A DNA stretch of 64,000 nucleotides from Enoplosus armatus (lineage: Eukaryota > Chordata > Actinopteri > Centrarchiformes > Enoplosidae), in the NCBI RefSeq assembly GCF_043641665.1, contig NC_092185.1, positions 24,896,503 through 24,960,502 of the forward strand, given 5' to 3'. Shown here piece after piece: positions 36,273-46,855 of the stretch. Within the stretch, counting starts at the first letter, position 1, and the number at the start of each line of letters is the position of its first letter. The position numbers were made by a program, and so were the translations under genes. Below the pieces are notes generated by a model. It searched no databases. It had not been told where the DNA came from and saw only the letters and a program-made list of their open reading frames with translations.

Positions 36273-36502
36273 GTAGGAGTTTGGTGCAGTTAACTTTCAA
36301 ACATAAATGTGTATTTTTTTTTTTTTTTTTTAGTATCAAAAATTGACCATAAATGACTGTGCCGAGTGTGTATATGCATTAGTAACACATGTTAAGGCCA
36401 ATGTCTGAAACATTGTGCACCAGTGTATGTCGGGCCCTACTGTGTCAGTGTATGTGTGTGCGTGTGTGTGTAGTGGGTGAGACACTGGTTTTCAGTGAAG
36501 CA

Positions 36503-39500
36503 TTAACCCCGTGTTGTGTAAAAGGCCTTGTAACCAAAGGTGTTTTCTCCGCTGTAGGCCACGTACAGAAAGCCGTCCTCGTCCTTCTCCTTGTCGTACA
36601 GCTGGCCCATAGTCAGACTGCAACACACAGCAGACAAACCAGACTCTTATTAGATCACACACGCATTCCAATTCAAGAAATGCTGCGGACAAAGGGCCTA
36701 GTCCACCCACAATGGCTCCACTTTCTCCCTGTAGTCCTGAAAGAGGTTGTTTTGTAAATTAAATCAAAACTCCGATAAGACTTTGATACTGTTAAGAGAG
36801 CAAACGGTATTAAATGGCATTATGTATGCATTGTTTCCTGTGAATCCCTTGTGCTTAGGTAGGCTATCTGAATCCAGTACGGGAACGGCGGACCCCGCCA
36901 TTACCAATAAAAAAAAAAAACCGACTATTTAGACAAGTAATGGATGAATGCAAATACACTGAATGGCTATTGCAGCAAAATGCAAGGAAAAACATAGCTG
37001 CACTAGCTTCAGTGGGTTGAAAGGTGTAAGTCTGTTGGACCTCTGAACCCACCCAACATCACAACTGGACGTGGTCAGGTGTGGCCTGCTCTGCCTGTGA
37101 CCATGCCCAGACGTGCGCGCTCGTGCCATGCTACAAAAAAAAAAAACGAGCATATTGTTTGCTCTATGTGGCAGCACAAGCCCGATTATTAAGGGTAGGT
37201 GCAGTTACTCCTCAGGTGCACTGAACTAAGCATTATGAATGCAACACAAAGCTCTGAGAAGCAGGTCAGATTCTTTCAGATACGCTGCATGTGCATGCAA
37301 CACGTCAGCATGTCAATAGATGGGCGCGTAAAAACAGAAAAATGGTGATTTTTGATCGGTGTAAATTGAGAGCACAGGTGTGGCTTCATCCTCTTTCACA
37401 GGGAGATTGATTACTCACACTAAGAAGTCAGTTTAAATGACCTAAAACCTACTTTAGCATTCCTATACTGCAATTTCTTGTATGTATATATATATATATG
37501 TGTGTGTATATATATGTGTGTGTGTATATATATATATATATGTGTGTGTGTGTATATATATATATATGTGTGTGTATATATATATATGTGTGTGTGTGTG
37601 TGTATATATATATGTGTGTGTGTATATATATATATATATGTGTATACGTATATATACATATATGTGTGTGTTGCCGATTTAAGACATCTGTCCCTTTTAA
37701 ACATTCAACATTGGGGAGGGCCCATTGTGTGCCGGTACGTTTGTATTCCACTCAGAAAGTGGAAGCTAGTTAGCCTAGTTTCCTAATCTTAGCATGGCTG
37801 CCACACAATCAGTGCTGCGTTCGTTACATATTATGGGGGGGGGGGGGGGGGTCAAAGCCAAAACAAGCACTAATTATTTATATATATATATTAATTTGCT
37901 AAAATTTAGTTTCAGTTTAATGTGCTTATACGGAGGCACGTTCAACAGTTGAATGCAAGTTTGATTGTGGTTAATAAATGTGGTTTCAAATCTTGGGTAC
38001 TTAAATGAATCACAGAGTATTGGCCCTCTGCACTATTATACTAACCTTTTTTTTTTTTTTTTTTTGCTGCGCTGTTTGAAAACTGCTACAAATAGCAGTG
38101 TATCATCAATACATATATTTCAACAGTAATTCTGAGAACTGACCATAATTACCAGAAACCTTTAGCGGCCTCTGCACTGAATTTGACCTTGTCTAGCTCC
38201 TGAGCACTGTGGAGGGAGAAATTTGCTTCAGTACTGACACGGATTGATGATACAAAAACAGGAAACAAGTTTTTGCTTCCATTCAGATTTCAGCGTCCTA
38301 CTGCAACTCCACCGTTACTATAACTGCAGCATGTAGCGTCGCTCTCACCTGGACTGGGGAACAGTTTTGTCGACGAAGAGGAAGATGGCTTTCTCCGAAG
38401 GCAGCTGGATGCGTTTCCTGATGATCCACATGAACTGGGCCACTGTGATGTCAGAGGGCACCAGGTACTTCCTCTTGTCAATGTCCACTATCTGAGAGCC
38501 GGACACCTTCTCCACTATCACCTGGAGCACGTACATGGACAGAGACGCAGGGTTTAAACTCTGTTTGGTGCGGCATGGGCTGCAGTCTCAGCGAGCTCGA
38601 CAGAACCTTTGTGGCCTTTAGGACGTGACAATATCAGTTTGTAGAAGTACAACCAAACTTCGCCAGGCTTACAACAGCGTCTGGAGTGAATCCTGTCCTC
38701 GTGCAGCAAATGTCTAATATTGATTGTTCCAGCTGATAAAACTTCAGTAGCATACGTGACGAGCCAAGCCTTACATATCCTATTATGTAACACTGCAGGA
38801 ACCTTGTTTATGTGCGGCCCTTGTGAACTGTCAGGAATGCTTAAAGCTGCAATGATCCGTTTTTTTGGCCACATGTGGCAGCTGTCACATTTGACATATG
38901 ATGGCCTTTAAAGAAACGGTATTTCCAACATTTTCGTTTATTTGGAGTCAAATGTGCATTCACTCCCCTTTTTTTAAGGTCTGTTTTAGTTTCCGACAAG
39001 CGCTGAGGGAAATATTAGCTGCCGAATGCTGCGCTATGTTCACCTGCTAGTCGTTCACTTTGTCTGCCCGCCATTTGGTGCTGAGGCAAGGGGCACTCAG
39101 CGGTTTGGACGAGCATTTTTATGCTGAAAACAGCCGCCTGCTGTGTCAGGAAAACAGGGCTGACGAGAGTGCTACGGCTGAATCAGTTGCTAGCCGGAAA
39201 CAAAAAAAAAACGATGACATGAACGACGCTAAAAGCCTTCAATAAGTGAGGGGAACGGCAGACCTGGGAGATAATCCTCTGTGGGCGTGTCACTACGAGC
39301 GACCCCTTTGGCATTACACACAGTAATTTGATCCACTGCGCAGTTCTACCTTGCTCCTGTTTCCGATCCCCTCCAGTGCTGAACCCATTGTCTTAAAAGG
39401 TCCCATATTAGGTTCATTTCAGCTCTATATATTTTTATTCTGGGACTCCACTAGAGTAGCTTTCCATGATTCACAGTTGAGAAAAGTCCTCATTTATCTC

Positions 39501-42500
39501 CTACTGGCCCTTTAAGCAGCCCCCCCCCCCCCCCCCCCAGTTCACCCCTCTGTCTGAAACAAGCCGTTTTAGACAAACTTGAACAACCTCCAAAAACTTG
39601 AAGAGTAGTTCCTGAGCAGAGCGGCCGACTAACTCAGCGGACTGGAGCGGGTAGATAAGCGTCCCTGTACTTGGTGGGTGGTGCTGTGACATCACAACGT
39701 TACGGGAAGTCCCGACGGCCCGATCAAAGGCGCAGTTTCTGAATGCGGGCAGTGGGCATTTCTCCGTGGACTGAGCGTTTTGATACGTTCACAGTATTTC
39801 TACAGCACCTAGAGCTGCTTTATAATCAAACAAGACATGGAAACCTCACTTTCTACAACATGGGACCTTTAAACCTTTATCACACCTGAATTACACAAAC
39901 ACTGCCGACGCGTGCTTACGACGCTCTCCAACGAAGAAAAGCCACACTAATGGCCGTAGCCTACTCCGCCGCCACGGCCTCTTCAGCTCTGACAAACCAC
40001 TCATTGCTGGTTGCCGTAAAACGCATCACTACCGGTGAACTCGTTTGGCAAGGGCTCGAATGCAACGTCGCGTTCATTTGTATGTAACAGCCCTGCACTC
40101 GCAGCTTTAAACAAGGTCTAACGATGCAGTGAGCCTAAACAATAGGAGGCATTTTGGTTTGTGACTCTTGTGTCCTGTTCCTCCCAGCAGTCTTCCCATT
40201 AAACAGGTGTAGAATGCAAGAACTAGTTAAGGGGATTGAGTTTAACAGGCATTATCACCCACACAAAGGGCCCCGAGTATGCATTTCCTAGGGCCAGGCA
40301 GTTTAACACCTCACGTTCACTCTGTATGCTCTTTGTATGTTCTCCGTATGCACTCTGATCTGAGGTGTCAGTCTTAAGCGCCGCTATACTCCCTTCCTGC
40401 CAGCATGGCGAAGGCTACCTCACAGGCTTCTCAGAGGCGTCTGTGAGATTGAATTAAAGCCTAAATGTAGCGTGCACATCAGTCACGTATCAACAGTAGA
40501 TAGGGACTTTCTGAAGGCCATTTCTTTGGATTTAACACTAAAGCTGCTGATATCTCATACGTGAGTTCGGATTCTTTTACCTTTCGCTCACCCAAAATGA
40601 AAACCGTTTGATGTTTCTTCCTCAGAACTGCGTCACAGCATTCAGCCGCAACTCAGGAAGTATTTTTGATGTAAAAAAAAAACAAATTGATAGCTTGAAA
40701 TGAGCAGATATGGGGCTTCCATTTGGTTTCAACACGGCCAGAGTTTTCCTTATCGAAGGCTAATTGGAGCTGCTGATGGAAAACATTGGTGCTAGGTTAC
40801 AAGCTAATTCTAGCTAACAAACTCTTACTATTTTGGTTGAGGCCTATTGTGCTGTAAATCCATTATTTAGTGATAAACAATATGTAGGCAATAAATACTC
40901 AAGTTACAGAGAAATGCTTTGAGGCAATATATGAAAAGGCAAGTCAGTGTTTGGAGCAGTAGCAACACTCGCTGACTGATTAGCTTTCACATTTGGAGTC
41001 CCATGAAAGTGTGGCGGTTTTTCTTTTTTTTTGCGTCGTATTGTTTACGGCAACGTCCTTGTCTCCTTATTTTATTTGTTTCATTACACTTAAAGGCCCC
41101 ACATTGTAGAAAGTGAGATTTCCATGTCTTTTGCAAAAAAAAATGTTTAAGTCAACCTTAAAGCTGCTTGATGGGAAATTGCAAGAGGAACACAAAATAC
41201 AAAATCTGTGGGTTTAAGTGGTTTGTAATAGTTCACGACTGAACCCGGACAAGGGGAACTTTGTAAGTCATTGAGGCACTCAGACTTAGTTATGGAAAAA
41301 CTGTTTGTTTGTTTTTCGGTCACAGTTGTAACCCTGGTTCTCTGAGCTGCATCTAAATCCTAATCTGTCTATCAAAACACTACCACTCGCTCATTCTTTT
41401 CTTTCCCACCCGCAACTGCCATTCACCAGACTCCTTATCTCTTGGCTTTCTGCCGCTCACTCCATGTGCACCTTCAATCCCACCGCCAAAAAAGCACCAC
41501 CTCCCCCTCACTCACCGGTACTCTGTCAGGATATTTGTTGCGTATTTTGGCTGACTCCACACATCGGTGCTCTGAGGGAGAGACAGGAAACAAACAGGAA
41601 GTCAAAGATTAAAGGGATGAGCGAGGCCTCTGGGGAGCCTCCGCTCGCGCCTCACTGCCAAATACAGCCGAGCCTAGTCTGATATAGTGCTCCATGAGGC
41701 TGGAAGCAAGTCAGTGTGATCCTCAACTAACTGTTTAGTTTAAGTAATGAATCACATCAACACTCTTTATTAAGCGATACTAAACACATTTGCACTACAC
41801 TAGCAAAGGTAATGCATCTATTTCCAGTACGCTTTGCGGGCAGGCAGACGCTGAACAGAGGCCGGGGAGGGGAGGGGAGGGTGAGGTGATGGGTGATAAG
41901 ATGTAGTGGAGCCATTTAGGTTCAACACGCTGCATGCTTTCATTAGCCCAGATAAGAGGCCTACTTTTGGAAACATCTTTTTTTTTTTTTTTCCTTTAAA
42001 AAAGGAAACTTTCTGAGGTTATCTGAGGAGAATACGAACACAGGAGCTGAGGAGCTAAGCGACAGAAATGTATGTCTTGTTGGGCTGCAAAACAACCTGC
42101 CCCTGCTATGGAGGGAACTTCACGCCAAACTCCAATCAGAATTCTTGTAAATAATATTCCCCCTGAAACCTTCAAAATGGTCATGTCAGTGGAACACATT
42201 ACAAGCTTTGGAACAAATACCAACGAGACACTCTTCAATTTGGCATCCATGTGATGTAATACACTCACTGCTAATTTCAACTTCAAAATCAAAATGTCCT
42301 ACTTTTTTGTGTGTGTGTGTCTTGTGTCAGCAAGATGTACCCTGAGGGGAGGTAGTGTGAAGCAATGCAAAAAGTTGGGAGTACTGTTGAGAGAAAGAGC
42401 TTCTTGGTGGAGTATTGTTTTTTTTTTTTGCCGAATGAACTACTACACTTTCTGACGCGTCAAAAGCCATTTTCCACCAATGGTTTTATTCAAAGGATTT

Positions 42501-42902
42501 AATAGAAGTAAGGAAACCTTAAATTGTCTGATGCTTGAATGGAATTTGGCGATGAAATGTCTCCATGCACGATAAAGACGCGTTTTTCAGGGGGAAATCG
42601 GCAAGCTAATGTGACGCATCGATGTAAAAGGTGAAGCCGATTTAGACGGCGGTCGTTTGACTTGCAGGACGAACACGTTAGCATTTGTTGCTAGTCATGC
42701 AACGTTAGCCATCATGGATTTGCGTCAGTCATTTTGCGGAGTGCTGTGACAAGCATGCGTTCCTGCACCTGTGTGGGATGATATGGCGAAATCGACGGCA
42801 AGACAGAAAGGAGGGTGCATGACACGACAACAACATCTCTCGTTTCATAACAATCCAAACCCCTTTACCGAGGGAATGGTCCTCTTTAAACATCCATTTC
42901 AT
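36503..42902 (-). CDS. gabarapl2: GABARAPL2 (GATE-16), ATG8-family protein with an extended C-tail (4 exons, 125 aa)
   Basis: Minus-strand exons in order: 42902-42869, 41571-41516, 38521-38349, 36617-36503 (stop TAA 36505-36503). All are GT-AG and phases close. The protein opens [20 protein letters not shown], continues [20 protein letters not shown] and [20 protein letters not shown], and reaches [11 protein letters not shown] at G116. Through G116 it is nearly identical to human GABARAPL2 as remembered. ATG4 cleaves after this Gly and the exposed end is conjugated to phosphatidylethanolamine on autophagosomes; the protein also acts in intra-Golgi traffic. Human ends with a single Phe after Gly; here nine residues follow (YKAFYTTRG). 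The body has the ATG8 fold: two N-terminal helices, then a ubiquitin-like domain. Introns are 1297, 2994 and 1731 bp. Confidence 0.95.
36618..38348 (-). other. gabarapl2: gabarapl2 intron 3
   Basis: A 1.7-kb intron that contains the compound TA/TG microsatellite at 37486-37672 and a G19 run near 37833. No gene was recognised. Confidence 0.75.
37486..37672. repeat. compound (TA)n/(TG)n microsatellite
   Basis: About 190 bp of alternating blocks of TATATA and TGTGTG, repeated at least eight times. Open frames across it on both strands encode only Tyr/Ile/Cys/Val or His/Thr repeats. Confidence 0.95.
38935..39240 (+). repeat. teleost interspersed repeat, member B
   Basis: Carries AATATTAGCTGCCGAATGCT, CACCTGCTAGTCGTTCACTT and CATTTGGTGCTGAGG, matching member A (34935-35170) in order and orientation with many substitutions. 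Confidence 0.5.
39394..39873 (+). mobile_element. MITE-like element with GGTCCCATATT inverted ends, fullest copy
   Basis: Starts TTAAAAGGTCCCATATTAGG and ends TACAACATGGGACCTTTAA, so the last 12-15 bp are inverted copies of each other. About 480 bp, no coding potential, with an internal C18 run. Two other family members are in the window: 885-1152 (minus) and 41090-41165 (terminal fragment, minus). The superfamily was not determined. Confidence 0.75.
41090..41165 (-). repeat. terminal fragment of the GGTCCCAT MITE-like family
   Basis: TTAAAGGCCCCACATTGTAG, then AAAGTGAGATTTCCATGTCTT, matches the minus strand of the right end of the element at 39394-39873. Confidence 0.65.
41572..42868 (-). 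other. gabarapl2: gabarapl2 intron 1
   Basis: A 1.3-kb intron following the 34-nt first coding exon. It contains a T-run near 41980 and a GT tract at 42307. No gene was recognised. Confidence 0.75.
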
Positions 42903-43028
42903 CTTTGCTGGATCCCCGCACTGAGGCGTGATGGTGGCGTCGAGAGGCGGGCTTCTAAATCTGCGGATAATGTCGGCTTAATGTCCAAAGATCCAGACAA
43001 AAGCGATCAAAACAAAAAAAGGTCAACA

Positions 43029-43065
<37 letters not shown>

Positions 43066-43489
43066 CGAAGCTTCCAACTGTCCGTCTGGCTGTAAGGCGA
43101 CGTCACTGTCTGTCAGAGGGGTGGTGGTGGTGATGATGATGATGATGATGATGATGCCACCTTCAAATGCTCCCGGAAAGAATCAACCCGTCCTCGAGTT
43201 GAGCCCTTTCCCACAATGCAGACTATTTGCCCGGAAATGCATTGTGTTGCCGAGTTTTGGATGTAGAATGAAACCATTCGTAGAATAATATAGTAAAAAT
43301 AAAGTTTGTAAATAAATTAAATAATCAATTGTCCAGCACACATTTTTCTCCCTTTAACTGTTTGACTGTTATTGTGGCACCAAAGTATTTTTGTAAAAGG
43401 TTAATCATTGCATTGTGTCTTCAACAAATATTCCAACCAAAAGCAAAGATTGTCCCACGTTTAAGTCCTGTAAAGGCATTACTGAGGGG

Positions 43490-44030
43490 AACGTTGCGGA
43501 AATGTTGCAGTTGAAACGTTTGCGATTGTAGCTGAATTACTGTAGTTGAAATAGTTGCTATACAAATGCCGAGAGGTTGAAATAGCAGTTAAAATGGAAG
43601 TCTCCGTTTAAATGTTAGCGCTTAATGAAGTTAAAGTGTCAGTTTAGGTGTGAAGCTGAAGTGTCAGATGAAATGAAAATGCTGAAAGGAGTTGAAGAGT
43701 TAGTCGACGTTCAAGCACTAAAGGCAGTGGGGGGGGGGGGGGCTGGGAATCGAAGTTGAATTGGAAGTCCTGACAGAAATGAAGTGTATAAACTTGGAGT
43801 AAATGGAGTAGTTGGAGTAAATGTGCGTATGAAGAGTTGCGGGAGTTGGGAGAGCTGAAGAGGTTTTGTTGTTAAGACCTGAGAGGGGTTTGAAGTGTCT
43901 ACTGAGGCGTGGCCATTAAAAGCAGAAATGTCAGTTGAAGAGAATATGAAGGGTCAGAAGACGGAGGCCGTCAAAATGTCAGGTGGCATGTAACCACTGA
44001 AAGCAGCTGAAGAGATGAAAACATTTCTTT
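43490..44030. repeat. degenerate GTTGAA/AATGTCAG minisatellite
   Basis: Roughly 540 bp in which variants of GTTGAA, GCTGAAGTGTCAG and AATGTCAGTTG recur every 12-40 bp, interrupted by a G13 run at 43730. The unit is too diverged to state a fixed period by eye. Confidence 0.6.
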
Positions 44031-44989
44031 ACTTTACTACTCTTTCCTGGGTCAGTGTCATCCTTCCGGCAACTTCGTGGTATTTCAATAACCTATGGCT
44101 GCATCGGCGCATGCCTCTGTAATGTAAAGGTGCCTGACATTTCTTTCAGTGTGGGGCTGTTGTAGATGGAAGCCGATATGTGACCGGAGAATGTCAAGCA
44201 CAGGCTGAGTAGCCTAATATTACATTACATAAAAATCTTTATTTCAGTCGAGGAATGAAATGCGAGATACCCAGACTTTATTACCTGACTCAAAATCTGT
44301 TTGCTTTCACGCAGACCATTCCTCAACCCTGACGAAACGAGGTCCACCCGGGTCCCAGTCAGCAGCATGCAGGCCAGCGTTCATGGAACACGGCTCCCTG
44401 AGAGCGGCATAGGATCACATTCCCCAGGTGGTTACACACCTTGCAGCCGGGGCTCTCGCTGACACATGGGCTGTCCTGCATACCACGAGGAGGGGGGAGT
44501 CCTGTTCTACATATAGGCTATTCCCCATTGTCACACCAAGGCTAGACATTGGGTGCAAATAACACCACTGATTATTTAGATGGCATTGACTACCACTTAG
44601 TTTTCCCCAATGTAACAAATGAGACCAAAATGAGTGAAGTCACTGCACCCGCTCACCTCTAGCATTGAATGTGCTGAACAAATTGAACCAATTTTAATCA
44701 CTCTCATCACCACTGCCAAGTCAGCCAGGAGACTCACAGGTGGGTGTCAAAACTCCAAAACGCTTTGTACACATCCATGCAGCTGCTGGCCGATCAGAGA
44801 GGACCTCAGCGTGTTGGGACAAAGAGCGCTGTGCGCTGGCAGCCAGGCAGCCCCACCGAAAAAAACAAAAGCTTAAAGGTATGATATTCCTGCTGAATTA
44901 TGGGAAAAGATTATAAATGAAACAACAACAGTATCCAGGCTTCTCGTCTTGGCCTCTTTGGAGACTTGTTGCTGGGTTTAACTAGTGCA

Positions 44990-45160
44990 GTGTAGGAAAG
45001 TAAGTACATTTAGTCAGCTACCTTTGAGTACTTGAGTATTTCCATATGATGTTCCACTTTTTACTCAACTTATTTGCCATAGACAGCTATAGTTATTAGT
45101 TTATTTGCCCAGTTTACATACAAAATCTGATTAGTTATAATAAAAATAAAATATTGTTTT
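44990..45160. repeat. teleost TACTTGAGTATTT-type interspersed repeat fragment
   Basis: Carries AAGTAAGTACATTTAGTCAG and TTTGAGTACTTGAGTATTTC, phrases of a very abundant fish repeat. A differently oriented or diverged relative lies at 53275-53660. Confidence 0.55.
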
Positions 45161-46241
45161 TAATAGTCCCACGCATATGCAGCCTCAGCGTACCAACTTT
45201 CCCGTTTTAATACATCCATTGTCACGCCGGTACAAATATACAATGACTATATCTCATTATAAAAGACAGCAGAACGAGACATTACTGGAATCATGTTTTA
45301 TTTGCAGAGCAAATGCAATGATGCTGATGCTGTGGACCTTAGGTGAACTTCGAAGACTCGTGAATCGTGTTATCGTTTACAAACTAAAAAGTAAAATCAG
45401 GCTACCAAAAGAAAGCAAACAACCAGAGGGAAAGTTTAAGAATGGTCTAACAAATGTTGTGACAGTCAGTTTGCTGATAAGTGAAGCAGCATTGCCTTCA
45501 GTTTGACAAACAGAGAGTGGATCAGCTGCAGGTCCACCATCACCGCCTTCTCACGTTACTGAGGACGTCGACACAGATGCCACAAGTCAGCTTATAAAGT
45601 AGATGCTGAATGTCAACTCAAACAGTCGTTTGCAGCAGTACACACTGAAAGGAGACATGCAACACTAACATCAAGTATGCAAATAAACCTTCAGCATTTC
45701 TTTCGGCGTAAAACATATTATTATTATTATTATTATTTATAAGTGTCAACAAACTGTTGGCAAAGTAGCTCATTTTTGCTATTTAAAACTGCAGGGCTAG
45801 CGTCGGCGATAACCATGCGTGAACACTCCCAAGTCGGAATAGAAGGAGGCTCGCTTGTTCTTCCCACCGTGCCGACATTGCTTGAATGCAGCATGCTTGC
45901 AACTGCTGGCAGCCATGGTAACCGCGAGACGCTAGGCTAAGTTGAAACATGGCGCGGCGCTTGGCGTTACACTAGCTAGTGGGCTAACGTAAAATAGCAT
46001 GCACGTTTTGCCAAGAGAAAACACGCTCTCAATGGCGATTTCGTTTCGGAAGCTGTTACTTAACGACGGTTATTATGCGTTTGTGTGTGGCATGGTGTTG
46101 TCTGTGAGCGTTTACTCGCGTTAGTCCTCGGGGCGCATTCACTCAGTTAGCATCTATGTTAGCTTGAGCGTTAACTAGCTAGCCGGCTGTCTCGGTGATA
46201 CACAACAGTGGCGGCTCCAAACGCTGTTTATATCGTTATCC

Positions 46242-46801
46242 ATGGCTTTCTATGAAGTGTATTCTCACCCGGCTTTGATTCGGTACAAAACCAGTGTGTG
46301 TACGAAAGCCACCCTGTTTCTGGTTGTTGTTTTGTGCCTCACCTACATCCCGCCTCTGCTGGTTGCTTACAGGAGCCAAGGTACGCTGCTGTAATGTCAA
46401 ACACTGAAGTGTTACGGTCGCCATGGTTAAATGAAACACGTTATGCATATCCCGCGAGATTTCAACGCTTGCTCGATGTTTAAAGCCGTGTTGTTTCAGG
46501 TTTCTGGATAAAAAGAAGCACTTATGAGGAACAACCGGTTGTGAGGTTCCAGTACCAGACTCTGCTGGTGGCGGCAACCAGTACCCAGGGAGACTACGTC
46601 GCCTGGAGCACCTTTCCCCATCTTAACAACATGCTTGGGGCCAACCTCCGGATCCCTGCTGTCTCTGTAAGAGGTTCACCACAGGTCCCTCAAATGTACA
46701 CCCGGTGTCCCCCTGCGGCTTGTCGCTCCTGTCTCCTTGGATTTGCCTGTATTTACATAATAATCACTGTCAAAAATACAATGGCGTGTGTGTGTGTCTG
46801 A

Positions 46802-46855
<54 letters not shown>

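Larger units (their letters stand above)
38522..41515 (-). other. gabarapl2: gabarapl2 intron 2
   Basis: A 3-kb intron with interspersed repeats at 38935-39240, 39394-39873 and 41090-41165 and a C18 run near 39520. Outside these nothing specific was recognised. Confidence 0.7.
42903..46241. other. divergent intergenic region between gabarapl2 and tmem231
   Basis: About 3.3 kb between two divergent start codons, so it contains both promoters. On the gabarapl2 side are a (CT)n tract (43030-43061) and a (GAT)n tract (43131-43155). In the middle are a degenerate GTTGAAATG-type minisatellite (43490-44030) and a teleost repeat (44990-45160). On the tmem231 side, 45900-46240 is CpG-bearing unique sequence. 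No TATA box was seen for either gene. Confidence 0.6.

Noticed and set aside
37420..37786. Several open frames rich in Tyr/Ile/Cys or His/Thr
   Set aside because: Artefacts of the compound TA/TG microsatellite in a gabarapl2 intron.
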